The translations under genes and the position numbers were made by a program. Below are positions 9,180 through 18,367 of a stretch of DNA of 64,000 bases, piece by piece. The notes beneath the pieces were generated by a model. The model searched no databases and had not been told where the DNA came from. It saw only the letters and a list, made by a program, of their open reading frames with translations. Positions within the stretch are counted from its first letter, which is position 1, and each line of letters starts with the position of its first letter. Source of the stretch: Gracilibacillus kekensis (GTDB lineage: Bacteria; Bacillota; Bacilli; Bacillales; Amphibacillaceae); NCBI RefSeq assembly GCF_900143085.1, contig NZ_FRCZ01000001.1, forward strand, positions 806,001 through 870,000, given 5' to 3'.

Positions 9180-10377
9180 TTGCTTCACCATCCAATGCTT
9201 CTCGTACCGTTTCAACATCTTTATCTCCTCGACCTGAGAGACAGATGACCATAATTTCTTCTTCTTTCATTTCTTTGGCAAGTTTTGTCGCATACGCAAT
9301 TGCATGAGAGCTTTCAAGTGCTGGAATGATGCCTTCTGCTCGCGAAAGTTCCTGTAGTCCTTCTAAAGCTTCTTCATCTGTAATATCGACATAGTTGACT
9401 CGACCAATATCACGCAAATGACTATGTTCTGGTCCTACACCAGGGTAGTCTAAACCTGCAGAAATCGAATGTGCCTCTTGAATTTGTCCATTATCATCCT
9501 GTAGAAGATAGGTCATTGTACCGTGAAGGATACCTTTTTTTCCATAGCTTAAGGTCACGGCATGTTGATCGGTATCAACACCTTTACCACCTGCTTCGAC
9601 ACCATATAGGCGAACTTCTCCATCTTCCACAAAAGGATAGAACATACCCATGGAATTGCTCCCTCCACCAATACATGCGACAACAGCATCTGGCAAACGT
9701 CCTTCAGTTTGTTGTACTTGTTTCTTGGTTTCTGATCCAATCATACTTTGGAAATCACGGACAATTTGCGGGAATGGGTGAGGACCTACTACAGATCCGA
9801 TAATATAATGAGTGTCGTCCACATTACTCACCCAGTATCGCAACGCTTCGTTCACAGCGTCTTTTAATGTTCCACTGCCTTGGTCCACACTCTCGACGCG
9901 TGCGCCTAATAATTCCATACGGAACACATTTAACTTTTGACGACGTACATCTTCTTTCCCCATAAAGATCACACATTCTAAACCGAGTAAAGCACAGACG
10001 GTTGCAGTAGCAACACCGTGCTGACCAGCTCCCGTTTCAGCAACTACTTTTTTCTTACCCATACGTACCGTTAACAATGCTTGACCGAGGGCATTATTGA
10101 TCTTATGGGCACCGGTATGATTTAAGTCTTCTCGTTTCAAATAAATTTTCGGTCCACCTAATCTTTTTGAAAAACGTTCTGCATAATAAAGGGGTGTTTC
10201 CCGGCCAACGTAGTCTTTTAAGTAATAATCAAATTCATCTAAAAATGCGGGATCCTGGATTGCTTCTTTATAGGCTTTTTCTAATTCTAAAACGGCTGGC
10301 ATTAAAGTTTCGGGGACAAAACGTCCACCATAATCTCCGTAATGGCCGGTTTCATTTGGTGCATTATATTTTGCCAT
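9172..10377 (-). CDS. trpB: Tryptophan synthase beta chain
   Basis: 401 residues. Condenses indole with serine using PLP. The PLP lysine is Lys92 in [11 protein letters not shown]; the phosphate-binding GGGSNSMG and the TGAGQHG loop are intact. The start is the ATG at 10377 ([11 protein letters not shown]), preceded by AAAGGTGA and overlapping the trpF stop by 14 nt. An ATG 24 nt further upstream would give an atypical extension. Length equals that of Bacillus TrpB. Confidence 0.97.
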   Translation of the reverse strand: MAKYNAPNETGHYGDYGGRFVPETLMPAVLELEKAYKEAIQDPAFLDEFDYYLKDYVGRETPLYYAERFSKRLGGPKIYLKREDLNHTGAHKINNALGQALLTVRMGKKKVVAETGAGQHGVATATVCALLGLECVIFMGKEDVRRQKLNVFRMELLGARVESVDQGSGTLKDAVNEALRYWVSNVDDTHYIIGSVVGPHPFPQIVRDFQSMIGSETKKQVQQTEGRLPDAVVACIGGGSNSMGMFYPFVEDGEVRLYGVEAGGKGVDTDQHAVTLSYGKKGILHGTMTYLLQDDNGQIQEAHSISAGLDYPGVGPEHSHLRDIGRVNYVDITDEEALEGLQELSRAEGIIPALESSHAIAYATKLAKEMKEEEIMVICLSGRGDKDVETVREALDGEANG

Positions 10378-10990
10378 TTGTATCACCTTTCTTTGCTGCA
10401 TCTAAAAATGCTCTTATTTTTTCTAAATCTTTGACACCGTCTGTCTCAACACCACTGGAAACATCCACTCCAGCTGGCGCTACCTCTTTAATGGCTTCTT
10501 CGACATTGTCTACTTTCAAACCACCAGCAAGTAAGATTTTTTTCGTTAAAAAGTTATGTTTTTGTACTAATGACCAATCAAAGGTTTCACCGCTACCACC
10601 TCGGTATTTACCTCCAGGACTATCTAATAAATAATAAGCACAGTCATAGGATGCGACGCGATCCAGATCTTCCGCTGACTTTACTTCAAATGCTTTAATT
10701 ACCGGAAATGCTAGTTGTTCGCAAAATGCAGGTGTCTCATCACCATGTAACTGCACATAATCCAGTCCGACTTCTTCTGCAATTTCCTCAATTGTCTCGA
10801 TCGATTCGTTAACAAAAACGCCTACTTTTTTCACGTGATCGGGTACATATTGTGCAAGATCTACCGCTTCCTCCATGGTAACTCTTCGCTTACTTTTCGC
10901 AAAAACAAAACCGATAAAATCTACATCCGCATCTACTGCAGCCTGAATTGCTTCCTTATTACGGAGTCCACATATTTTTACTTGTACCAT
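10364..10990 (-). CDS. trpF: Phosphoribosylanthranilate isomerase
   Basis: 208 residues, a (beta/alpha)8 barrel that isomerises phosphoribosylanthranilate to CdRP. The N-terminal VKICGLR motif supplies the catalytic Cys; the catalytic Asp is likely in LLDSPGG, and the glycine-rich phosphate loops LAGGLK and GVDVSSGVE are present. The start lies 3 nt after the trpC stop; GGAG precedes the ATG. Confidence 0.96.
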   Translation of the reverse strand: MVQVKICGLRNKEAIQAAVDADVDFIGFVFAKSKRRVTMEEAVDLAQYVPDHVKKVGVFVNESIETIEEIAEEVGLDYVQLHGDETPAFCEQLAFPVIKAFEVKSAEDLDRVASYDCAYYLLDSPGGKYRGGSGETFDWSLVQKHNFLTKKILLAGGLKVDNVEEAIKEVAPAGVDVSSGVETDGVKDLEKIRAFLDAAKKGDTNGKI

Positions 10991-10993
10991 AAA

Positions 10994-11773
10994 TTATTCT
11001 CCTAACGGCACTCTTAAGATGTCAAACGTTTCTTTTAAATCGACCGAGCGCATCATTGTTTCTCCAACAAGTATACCTTTTGCACCAGCTTGTTTCACGC
11101 GTTCAACATCCGCTTTTTCTTTCATGCCACTTTCACTAATCAAAAGCGTTTTCGTTGTATCTATTTTTGCTGCCAGTTGTTCTGTCACGGCAAGATCCAC
11201 TTCAAATGTTTTAAGGTCGCGATTATTAATACCAATAATGTTGGCACCAATTCGTTGAGCAACCGCTAATTCCTCTCCGTTATGGACCTCAAATAAAATT
11301 TCTAACCCTTTATCAGATGCGTAATTATATAATGCCGCTAACCTTTCTTCAGGCAAAGCTGCTGCAATCAATAATATCAGGTTGGCACCAGCATCAAAGG
11401 CACGGTCAATTTGAATCTCATCGATTATAAAATCTTTATTTAGAACGGGTATATCCACAACTTCTCTCACCGCTTGCATGTCTTCCATCTTCCCTTGAAA
11501 AAAAGGTGTATCGGTTAATACCGAAATCGCTCCAGCACCACAGCTCTGATAAAGCTGACCTTGCTCAGCTGGTTCGACCCCATCATTTATTAACCCTTTT
11601 GAAGGAGAAGCACGTTTCATTTCAGCAATGATACTCATTTTGTCTGATTTCATAAAGCTTTCATATAAGGAGACCTTTATTTTTTTCCCTTTAATGGAGC
11701 CTGGCTGATAATTTTGCTTTAAGTCTGCTACTTCTTTTGTTTTTTCTGCTAAAATTTTATCTAAAATGGTCAT
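10994..11773 (-). CDS. trpC: Indole-3-glycerol phosphate synthase
   Basis: 259 residues, (beta/alpha)8 barrel that decarboxylates and cyclises CdRP. Family motifs visible: IIAEMKRASPSKG with the substrate-binding Lys, VLNKDFIID with the catalytic Lys, IGINNRDL, and ISESGM. The start lies 1 nt beyond the trpD stop, so coupling is likely. Confidence 0.97.
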   Translation of the reverse strand: MTILDKILAEKTKEVADLKQNYQPGSIKGKKIKVSLYESFMKSDKMSIIAEMKRASPSKGLINDGVEPAEQGQLYQSCGAGAISVLTDTPFFQGKMEDMQAVREVVDIPVLNKDFIIDEIQIDRAFDAGANLILLIAAALPEERLAALYNYASDKGLEILFEVHNGEELAVAQRIGANIIGINNRDLKTFEVDLAVTEQLAAKIDTTKTLLISESGMKEKADVERVKQAGAKGILVGETMMRSVDLKETFDILRVPLGE

Positions 11774-11774
11774 A

Positions 11775-12800
11775 TTACACCTCTTGTTTAATTCGATTAC
11801 TAATGGTGATCAGATTATCTAATTTGGCTAACGCTGCACCTGAATCAATTGATTCACGTGCAAGCTCCACACCTTGTTGGACCGTCTCTGCTTTTCCGTT
11901 GGCGAAAATCCCTAACCCCGCATTGAATAATACGGTATCTCTGTGTGGTCCTTGTTTACCTTCCAGGACATTTCGTAAAATCTCGGCATTTTCCTTGGAA
12001 TCGCCGCCCTTAATTTGCTCATTATCTACTGTAGGCAAACCAACTTCCTCTGGTTTTAGTGTGAATTTCATTATTTCTCCCTTTTCTAATAATACCAAAT
12101 GATTTTCACCAGCTAAAGAGGCTTCATCCATATAACCTGCGCCATTAATAATTAATGCACGTTTGCGACCTAATTTATGCAATACAGCTGCCATGGTCTC
12201 TAAAGAATCACGACGATAGGTTCCCATTAATTGAGAAGTTAATTTAACTGGATTTGTTAAGGGGCCAATCACATTAAAAATGGTCGGTACACCTAACTCT
12301 TTTCTCACCTTCATTGCCCGTTTCATTGCTGGATGTACATTAGGTGCAAATAAAAAGGCAATACCGTTTTCTTTTAATATCTCATAGGTTTCTGGTCGGG
12401 TAAATTCTAATGGTACACCCAGATTTTCTAATACATCTGCACTTCCTGTTTTACTTGATATACTGCGATTACCGTGTTTCGCTACTGTGATACCAGCACC
12501 TGCAATCACAAAAGCGGAGGTCGTACTAACATTAAAGCTCTGTGAACCGTCTCCACCTGTACCACAGTTATCCATTGCATCTGTCAGCTCATCAGGCAAT
12601 GCGAGCGGAGAAATTTCTAGCATGACGTTTACTAGACCGGTAATCTCATCAACTGTTTCTCCTTTTGTCTTTAATGCCGATAAGAATGCGCCGATCGCAA
12701 TATCACTTGTATCTTCTGCAAAAATGTATCTTGCTGCTTCTTCCATTTCTGCTAGTGTCAAATTCTCTTTTTCCATCACTTTTTTCAGGAATTGTTTCAT
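11775..12800 (-). CDS. trpD: Anthranilate phosphoribosyltransferase
   Basis: 341 residues. Transfers phosphoribose from PRPP to anthranilate. The PRPP loop DNCGTGGDGSQSFNVSTT and the KHGNRS motif are intact. Its start overlaps the trpG stop by 4 nt (ATGA), typical of coupled translation. Confidence 0.97.
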   Translation of the reverse strand: MKQFLKKVMEKENLTLAEMEEAARYIFAEDTSDIAIGAFLSALKTKGETVDEITGLVNVMLEISPLALPDELTDAMDNCGTGGDGSQSFNVSTTSAFVIAGAGITVAKHGNRSISSKTGSADVLENLGVPLEFTRPETYEILKENGIAFLFAPNVHPAMKRAMKVRKELGVPTIFNVIGPLTNPVKLTSQLMGTYRRDSLETMAAVLHKLGRKRALIINGAGYMDEASLAGENHLVLLEKGEIMKFTLKPEEVGLPTVDNEQIKGGDSKENAEILRNVLEGKQGPHRDTVLFNAGLGIFANGKAETVQQGVELARESIDSGAALAKLDNLITISNRIKQEV

Positions 12801-13384
12801 GCTTTTTGCCCCTTTCCAATTGCTTCAAAGAAATTATTTAATAACTTTTTGCCTTTTGCCGTACCAATCGACTCTGGATGAAATTGCAATCCATAGATAG
12901 GTAAATAAGTATGTTTTACTGCCATGATTTCCTGATCATCCATGGCGGTTGCTGTTACTAATAGTTCATCAGGTATCGTATTTTTCTCAATTACTAGAGA
13001 ATGATATCGCATCACCTCTAACGGTTGCTCGAGATAGTTAAAAATCTCATCATTTTGATGGCGGATCATCGATGTTTTTCCGTGTTTGATTTGGCGAGCA
13101 TGTGTTACCGTTGCCCCATACGCGGCACCAATTGCTTGATGACCTAAACAGATACCTAGAATCGGAAATTCACTTGCCAGATGTTTAACAATATCGATAC
13201 AAATACCAGCCTCATTTGGTGTTCCAGGTCCTGGTGAAAGGATAATCGCCTCTGGATCTTTTTGTCTGATTTCATCTAGTGTTATTTTGTCATTTCGAAC
13301 GACCTCGATTTCTTTACCTAGCTCTGACATGTATTGAAACAGGTTATACGTAAAGGAATCATAATTATCGATTAAGAGAATCAT
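12797..13384 (-). CDS. trpG: Anthranilate synthase glutamine amidotransferase subunit
   Basis: 195 residues, class I glutamine amidotransferase supplying ammonia to TrpE. Catalytic Cys79 lies in LGICLGHQ; the His-Glu pair is in FHPESIGT near the C-terminus. B. subtilis 168 keeps its single amphibolic copy (trpG/pabA) in the folate operon, whereas here it sits between trpE and trpD with 4-nt ATGA overlaps on both sides. It might still serve PabB as well. Confidence 0.94.
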   Translation of the reverse strand: MILLIDNYDSFTYNLFQYMSELGKEIEVVRNDKITLDEIRQKDPEAIILSPGPGTPNEAGICIDIVKHLASEFPILGICLGHQAIGAAYGATVTHARQIKHGKTSMIRHQNDEIFNYLEQPLEVMRYHSLVIEKNTIPDELLVTATAMDDQEIMAVKHTYLPIYGLQFHPESIGTAKGKKLLNNFFEAIGKGQKA

Positions 13385-14760
13385 CTTTTAGTTACCTCCA
13401 ATAACGACTTGGCTTTATTTAAGGTTTCCTGGTATTCTGATTCGGGATCAGAGTCATAAACAACGCCCGCTCCTGCTTGCACGTAAGCATTCTGTCCTTT
13501 GATCACCATTGTTCGAATGGCCAGCGCCAGGTCGAGGTCGCCGTTCATATTGATGTAACCAACTGCTCCTGCATAAACACCACGTTTTTTGTCTTCCAGG
13601 TCGTTAATGATTTGCATTGCACGAATTTTTGGTGCTCCTGAAACCGTTCCAGCTGGTAAAGTGGAGACTAGCGCATCTAATCCTGTATAATCTTTTGTTA
13701 ATTCTCCGTGGACTTCGGAGACAATGTGCATCACATGTTGATAACGTTCAATCGTCATATATTTCGGAATTGTAATCGATCCAATTTCACAGACACGCCC
13801 AAGGTCATTACGACTTAAATCTACTAACATTTTATGTTCTGCTAATTCTTTTTCATCCGCTAATAATTCCGTTGCTAATTGCTGATCTTCTACTTCTGAT
13901 TTACCTCTCGGCCTTGTACCTGCAATCGGATTTGTTATCACATGCTTACCCGTTGTCTTAATTAAACTTTCAGGTGATGCCCCCAAGACAATATAGTCAT
14001 CAAAATCGATAAAATACATATATGGAGATGGGTTGGATACTCGTAATCTACGATAAAAGGTAAACGGATCTGCATCAAAACTTGCCTTCATTCGCTGTGA
14101 TAATACCACTTGAAAAATGTCACCATCGACAATATGCTGTTTTGCTGTTCTGACCATGTTCAAGTACGCTTCTTTTTCAATCGACGGTGTAAAGCTAACA
14201 TGTAACTCTTCATCTGACATGGTCGTTTCAGGTGTCCAAATTTGATCTTGAAGCTGATGCAACTTCTCTTCTAGCATTTCATCATCTCTTGTGCCATCTA
14301 GGTTAATGGTTAGCATTGTGATTTTTTGTTTCATATGGTCGAACACAATCACGTCTTGATAAAACATCATATGAACATCTGGCATGTCAATTTCATCTTC
14401 TAAAAGCTTCCCGATTTCTTCATACTGACGAATCGCATCATAACCGATAAATCCTATTGCCCCTCCGTAAAAGGCATAGGGCAATGGCAAATCTTCCTTA
14501 GGTATGTGTGCTTTGACAATCTCTAACGGCTTTTGCTGGACGGTCTCTTTGGTTCCTTTGGTATGATTAATCACCGTTGTTTCGTTAGCACTTCCGATAA
14601 TTTCTTTATAAGGATTTAATCCAATAAAAGAAAAACGGCCTTTTTCTCCGTGATTAACAGAGCTCTCCAGTAAGAATTTTTTCTTGCCAGCTATCCGATT
14701 ATAGACCGAGATAGGTGTGATCGTATCTCCGTTAAGCGCCGTACTTTTATAGTTGACCAT
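13381..14760 (-). CDS. trpE: Anthranilate synthase component I
   Basis: 459 residues. Converts chorismate and ammonia to anthranilate. The LLESS segment near residue 30, part of the tryptophan feedback site in TrpE enzymes, is present. So are the chorismate-site motifs PAGTVSGAPKIRAM and QAGAGVVYDSDPESEY. AAAGGAG precedes the ATG. First gene of the operon, directly behind the second T-box. Confidence 0.96.
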   Translation of the reverse strand: MVNYKSTALNGDTITPISVYNRIAGKKKFLLESSVNHGEKGRFSFIGLNPYKEIIGSANETTVINHTKGTKETVQQKPLEIVKAHIPKEDLPLPYAFYGGAIGFIGYDAIRQYEEIGKLLEDEIDMPDVHMMFYQDVIVFDHMKQKITMLTINLDGTRDDEMLEEKLHQLQDQIWTPETTMSDEELHVSFTPSIEKEAYLNMVRTAKQHIVDGDIFQVVLSQRMKASFDADPFTFYRRLRVSNPSPYMYFIDFDDYIVLGASPESLIKTTGKHVITNPIAGTRPRGKSEVEDQQLATELLADEKELAEHKMLVDLSRNDLGRVCEIGSITIPKYMTIERYQHVMHIVSEVHGELTKDYTGLDALVSTLPAGTVSGAPKIRAMQIINDLEDKKRGVYAGAVGYINMNGDLDLALAIRTMVIKGQNAYVQAGAGVVYDSDPESEYQETLNKAKSLLEVTKR

Positions 14761-14802
14761 TTGCTTCGACTCCTTTATTAATCGTTTTGAATTTCCGGGT
14801 AT

Positions 14803-15060
14803 AAAAAAAGTCCCTATTCATACATCGATGTATGGAATAGGGACGGTTATTTCTACCGTGGTGCCACCACTATTTGAAGGAGTATTATCTGTAATTTCCT
14901 TCCACTTCATTGATCCATTAACGAGGATAAGCCGTTGCACTGTACTGTATTTTCCAGAGCACTCTCAAAGGTCCATTCCAATTTCCGTGTATACCGGTTT
15001 CCAGCAATTCCGGCTCTCTTGGCTACAGTGGGAGATTGTACTAATCCTTCTCATTGATTT
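14803..15060 (-). ncRNA. Second (promoter-distal) tryptophan T-box riboswitch
   Basis: Leader element that reads uncharged tRNA-Trp and prevents termination. The T-box core GTGGCACCACGG lies about 14855-14870. A long terminator, stem GTCCCTATTC / GAATAGGGAC followed by T7, spans 14803-14844. The specifier codon UGG (minus strand of 14973-14975) sits in the context GAATGGACC, as in other Trp leaders. It follows the first T-box directly, with no promoter seen between them. Confidence 0.9.
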
Positions 15061-15079
15061 AAGTTATCATAATCTATAC

Positions 15080-15355
15080 AAAAAGGGTTTCCACATCCTA
15101 AAAGGACGAGGAAACCCGTGGTACCACCTTTGTTAGCTGTTAAAACAGCTCACTTTTCATGCCAAATGAAAATTATTTAACACTATCCCTTTGCAACGAG
15201 TGGATCTCTCGCCAAAGCCTACTAGAAATACGTTCGGTTTGGGGCTCTGAAGTCCATTCACTTAATGTTGCACACTGATTCACACCAACCATCAGCTCTC
15301 TATTGTGCATGCGATAAGCTACTTCTCTTCGTCAACGCCAATTCGTTTCAATTGT
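15080..15355 (-). ncRNA. First (promoter-proximal) tryptophan T-box riboswitch
   Basis: Stem I with specifier codon UGG (minus strand of 15254-15256, context GAATGGACTTC), then the T-box core GGTGGTACCACGGG and a terminator GGGTTTCC / GGAAACCC followed by T5 (15080-15117). Together with the second element it forms a tandem tRNA-sensing leader of roughly 560 nt. Confidence 0.92.
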
Positions 15356-15362
15356 TGTTACT

Positions 15363-15391
15363 ATCATAGTATGCTCACATTGTTTTGTCAA
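15363..15391 (-). promoter_or_regulatory. SigA-type promoter of the trp operon
   Basis: Minus strand: perfect TTGACA (15386-15391), 17-nt spacer, TATGAT (15363-15368), just ahead of the first T-box. Confidence 0.88.
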
Positions 15392-15429
15392 TGACTTTTT
15401 ATTAACGTTTTCAGAAAATTAAATAATCT

Positions 15430-15978
15430 TTAGTATTCGATGATCTCTTCGTCTATTTTTTCACCTAGATGGCGCCCAGGCTGATCCAATTGCACTAAAA
15501 CTCGATCACCCTCTACTAGCGATATCGCTTGTTTTTCTTTATAATTTGCCGATAACAAATGGACACTGTCTGCTTCTTGAAGTGTTACCGAAACTTCCAT
15601 GTTAGATATACGGGCAACGATGCGCATTAATGGCCGTTTCTCTATTTTCACTCGACCAAGCGCAACCTGTCGTGTTTCTCCTTTTGCATTTAAGACAGTT
15701 ATTTTATCTCCAGGTTTCAATTCGGCTAAATAGGCCGTTTTAGAAGATTCTTTTAAGACATAATGATGGATCGCTCCACTATTAATACGAAATGGTCTGG
15801 CCGGATACGTATCCGTTGTGCGATTTTCTGCTAACACAAATAGATAGCCATGACCAGTATTTCCTAATAAAATGCCTTCTGTTGGCTCTAAATGATCAAC
15901 AAAATCTAAGCACACTCGGGATCCTTCTCCAATTGACTCTGTTCGGATGATTTCAGCTTCTTGCAGGTTACTTTCCAA
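15430..15978 (-). CDS. Stand-alone C-terminal domain of 3-dehydroquinate synthase II
   Basis: 182 residues starting at TTG 15978, with GGGGGT 6-7 nt upstream. The sequence resembles the C-terminal half of archaeal-type DHQS-II (AroB', about 350-380 residues). Shared elements are VCLDFVDHLEPTEGILLGNTG, PFRINSGAIHHYVL, LAELKPGDKI, LGRVKIEKRPL and a final GRHLGEKIDEEIIEY. The catalytic N-terminal half is absent, and I find no matching sequence in the upstream 800 nt. The gene is codirectional with the trp operon, with no visible terminator between them, so a chorismate-pathway role is possible. Function is unknown; the reading frame is intact, so this is not obviously a pseudogene. Confidence 0.75.
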   Translation of the reverse strand: MESNLQEAEIIRTESIGEGSRVCLDFVDHLEPTEGILLGNTGHGYLFVLAENRTTDTYPARPFRINSGAIHHYVLKESSKTAYLAELKPGDKITVLNAKGETRQVALGRVKIEKRPLMRIVARISNMEVSVTLQEADSVHLLSANYKEKQAISLVEGDRVLVQLDQPGRHLGEKIDEEIIEY

Positions 15979-16087
15979 CTTTTAACCCCCATTCATATTT
16001 TTGTTCATTTTTCCACAGAAATTACATAGCATTCATAACGATAATCATATACAATATATCTTGGATTTACAAATGGGAGGCTAACCT

Positions 16088-16207
16088 ATGCGCATGTTAT
16101 TAGTAGTGTTATTTCTTCTATTGATTGTTGGCTTCAGTGTAGTCGGGTATACCACTAGTACTCACTCTGTAAAAGACGATGTAATCGAAATGGAGCAGGA
16201 AAAATAG
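16088..16207 (+). CDS. 39-residue single-span membrane peptide
   Basis: Short gene MRMLLVVLFLLLIVGFSVVGY followed by a polar, acidic tail ending EMEQEK. The strong ribosome site GGGAGG is 8 nt before the ATG, and a terminator-like hairpin starts 29 nt after the stop; together these make a real gene likely. One hydrophobic helix (residues 3-21) predicts a membrane location with a short tail. I do not recognise a family; no function is proposed. Confidence 0.6.
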   Translation: MRMLLVVLFLLLIVGFSVVGYTTSTHSVKDDVIEMEQEK

Positions 16208-16235
16208 AAGGAACAACAAAAGATTTTTTAATTAG

Positions 16236-16283
16236 AAAAATCCAAACGATTTCGAAAACTATTTTCGATTCGTTTGGATTTTA
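16236..16283 (+). terminator. Terminator-like hairpin after the 39-residue gene
   Basis: AAAATCCAAACGA and TCGTTTGGATTTT form a long stem with a further inner stem TCGAAAA / TTTTCGA. A related hairpin occurs at 26937-26976. It is roughly symmetrical, so it could act on both strands. Confidence 0.65.
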
Positions 16284-16318
16284 TTCGTAGGAGAAAGGAT
16301 ACGCCATAATTGAGGTGG

Positions 16319-16777
16319 CAATTTTGACATGATGTATATGTTTAATATCCGCTTCGGCTTGCCCACTCCCCTTTCCATGGGCTTTTTCCTTCAGCTAACT
16401 TTTCCAGGCAAAAACCGCATGGAAAAGTGGATCTTCAGGAAAAAGGATCCCATAGGAGTTGGAGTGGCCGCCTACGCTCAATGAAATTCTACACCTTTTG
16501 CAAATGCTAATATTTTGGGTTCTTTCTACAAATAATTACAACAAATCATAGTGATTAAAGCAAACATGCATCCTCTTGCTAAATTTGCAGAGTATAAAAA
16601 AGCGTAGGCGTCCGTTTTCACTCCTGCGGGATATTTTTATCCTAAGATCCACTTTTTAAGCGTACTTTGTTTAAAAAGTTAGCTTAGGCTAAAAACCCGC
16701 GGAAAGGAAAACGGGCAAGCCGTAGCGGTTGTAAAGCACATATAATATTTCATAATTACCACTACAATTGTGTCACA
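16319..16777. repeat. Large palindromic intergenic repeat, copy A
   Basis: About 460 nt without a gene. The left end reads GTGGCAATTTTGACAT, the right end is its imperfect reverse complement. Inside is a second inverted pair: CGGCTTGCCCACTCCCCTTTCC at left against GGAAAGGAAAACGGGCAAGCC at right. There are also internal hairpins built on AGTTAGC / GCTAACT. Related to copies B, C and D in this window. No transposase, no credible open frame. Confidence 0.8.
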
Positions 16778-16855
16778 CTTTTCTTTTATAGCGTAACAAC
16801 GCATAGCGGATTGTTCGTGTTTTAAGTTAAGAGCAACATTTATTCTTTTCTATCT

Positions 16856-18148
16856 TTATTTTCTTTTGAGATCGACTAAATCATCAACTTTCACTGCTTG
16901 GCCTGTGGCAAGTGATTTATTACCTGCAATCCCCGTTAAAATGGAGATAGCGCCGTCAACATGAGAGGCTGCACGATTAAACTCGTCATCTGCTGGTACA
17001 CCAAATAAATCATTTAATAATTCAGGATCACCACCACCATGGCCACCTTCTTTTTCCTCTACTTCGACTTCGTAGGCTTCACCAAACATCGGTAATACGC
17101 GAAGTGTTTTTTCATCTAATTTACCTTCATCACTTTTTTCTCCACCAGAATTTATATAAGATTGTTCACGTACCTGGACTTCTATTCGACCTTTCGTCCC
17201 ATTAAATGCAATTTGAAACCCTTCCCAAGGTAAATAAGCATTTAAAGAATAGGTTAAAATTGCTTTGTTTTTATACGTTACATTAACACCTAACGTATCC
17301 TCAATATTTATCCCGTCTCCAAAAACGCTCTGATCCCGGTGGTAACCATCTTCTTTTTCGGCATCCAAATACATGGATTTAAGGTGTTCATTGGATTTTA
17401 AATCAATAGCAAACGGATCATCTTTTGCATAGTCACTCCCGTGTGCCCTTTCATAAAACTGTGTTACACCACGTTCCTCAGCATTTTCTTTTCCATAAAA
17501 ACGAAGACCACCCGTAGCGTAAACAACATCCGGCTCTGTATCCAGCCAAAAATTTACTAAGTCAAAGTGATGTGTTGACTTATGAACGAGCAAACCGCCA
17601 CTATTGCGTTTATCCCTATGCCAACGACGGAAGTAATCTGCACCATGTTGAGTATCTAATGCCCACTCAAAATGAACGGAATTAACTTGACCAATTACTC
17701 CATCACGAATTAACTCACGAATTTTGGTATTGTGTGGTGCATATCGGTAATTAAACGTTACCCTAACATTCTGACCCGTTCTTTCAATCGCATCAATAAT
17801 TGCCTGTGTTTTTTCCGCGTCTACCGTCATTGGTTTTTCCGTAATGACATCACACCCTAATTCCATTGCTCGAATGATATAACGATGATGTGTTCTATCC
17901 ATAGAAGTTACAATAACAATGTCTGGTTTCTCTGTTTCAATCATTTCGTCAAAACGGTCTGCTGTATAGGTGTTTATTTCATCTACTCCATATTTATTTT
18001 TCAATAATGTATTTGCATAATCCAATCTTGTTTGATTCGAATCAGAAAACGCTACCAAATCACAGGTCTCTTTGAAGTCCTGCACCATTGCTCCATAAAA
18101 AAATTCAGCACGTCCACCAGTTCCAATCAACACATATTTCTTCTTCAA
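16856..18148 (-). CDS. Gfo/Idh/MocA-family NAD(P)-dependent oxidoreductase
   Basis: About 430 residues. The N-terminal Rossmann fold has the motif IGTGGR; the family's EKP motif occurs in VITEKPMTVDAEKT, with the catalytic-region HKSTHHFDLVNFW further on. Such enzymes oxidise or epimerise sugars and inositols; the substrate here is unknown. I place the start at TTG 18148, because AGGGGTG lies 6 nt before it; the GTG at 18157 falls inside that ribosome site. Single-gene unit; a 14-bp perfect palindrome upstream may be its operator. Confidence 0.87.
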   Translation of the reverse strand: MKKKYVLIGTGGRAEFFYGAMVQDFKETCDLVAFSDSNQTRLDYANTLLKNKYGVDEINTYTADRFDEMIETEKPDIVIVTSMDRTHHRYIIRAMELGCDVITEKPMTVDAEKTQAIIDAIERTGQNVRVTFNYRYAPHNTKIRELIRDGVIGQVNSVHFEWALDTQHGADYFRRWHRDKRNSGGLLVHKSTHHFDLVNFWLDTEPDVVYATGGLRFYGKENAEERGVTQFYERAHGSDYAKDDPFAIDLKSNEHLKSMYLDAEKEDGYHRDQSVFGDGINIEDTLGVNVTYKNKAILTYSLNAYLPWEGFQIAFNGTKGRIEVQVREQSYINSGGEKSDEGKLDEKTLRVLPMFGEAYEVEVEEKEGGHGGGDPELLNDLFGVPADDEFNRAASHVDGAISILTGIAGNKSLATGQAVKVDDLVDLKRK

Positions 18149-18193
18149 TTTGAACACCCCTAATCATTTTTGAAATCGCTCACATTTTTAAAA

Positions 18194-18207
18194 TAACAAC
18201 GTTGTTA
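18194..18207. promoter_or_regulatory. 14-bp perfect palindrome, candidate operator
   Basis: TAACAACGTTGTTA lies about 45 nt upstream of the Gfo/Idh/MocA start, with a central CG typical of LacI-family operators. It is not a good cre. The regulator is not identifiable here. Confidence 0.45.
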
Positions 18208-18324
18208 AAATTATAAAATATTAATCTTAAAATAGCAACTTATAATCTAATAATTTTTAATTTCATGTTTTATCGGATATATAAAAGGTTAGCATTTTTT
18301 TTAGATAAATGGTTTCTTACATAC

Positions 18325-18354
18325 AAAAAACTCTCCCGCTTATACGAGAGAGTT
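18325..18354 (-). terminator. Terminator of the YocH-like gene
   Basis: Minus strand: AACTCTCTCG and CGGGAGAGTT pair around a short loop, then T6. It lies 13 nt past the stop. Confidence 0.85.
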
Positions 18355-18367
18355 TCAAGTTACATTG

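Noticed and set aside
14753-15136. Plus-strand open frame of 127 codons opposite the trpE leader
   Set aside because: It lies antisense to two well-defined T-box elements whose stems explain the sequence; no ribosome site.
16319-16777. Insertion sequence or transposase remnant
   Set aside because: No DDE-type or other transposase fragment in any frame; the structure is only inverted repeats, so it is called a repeat.
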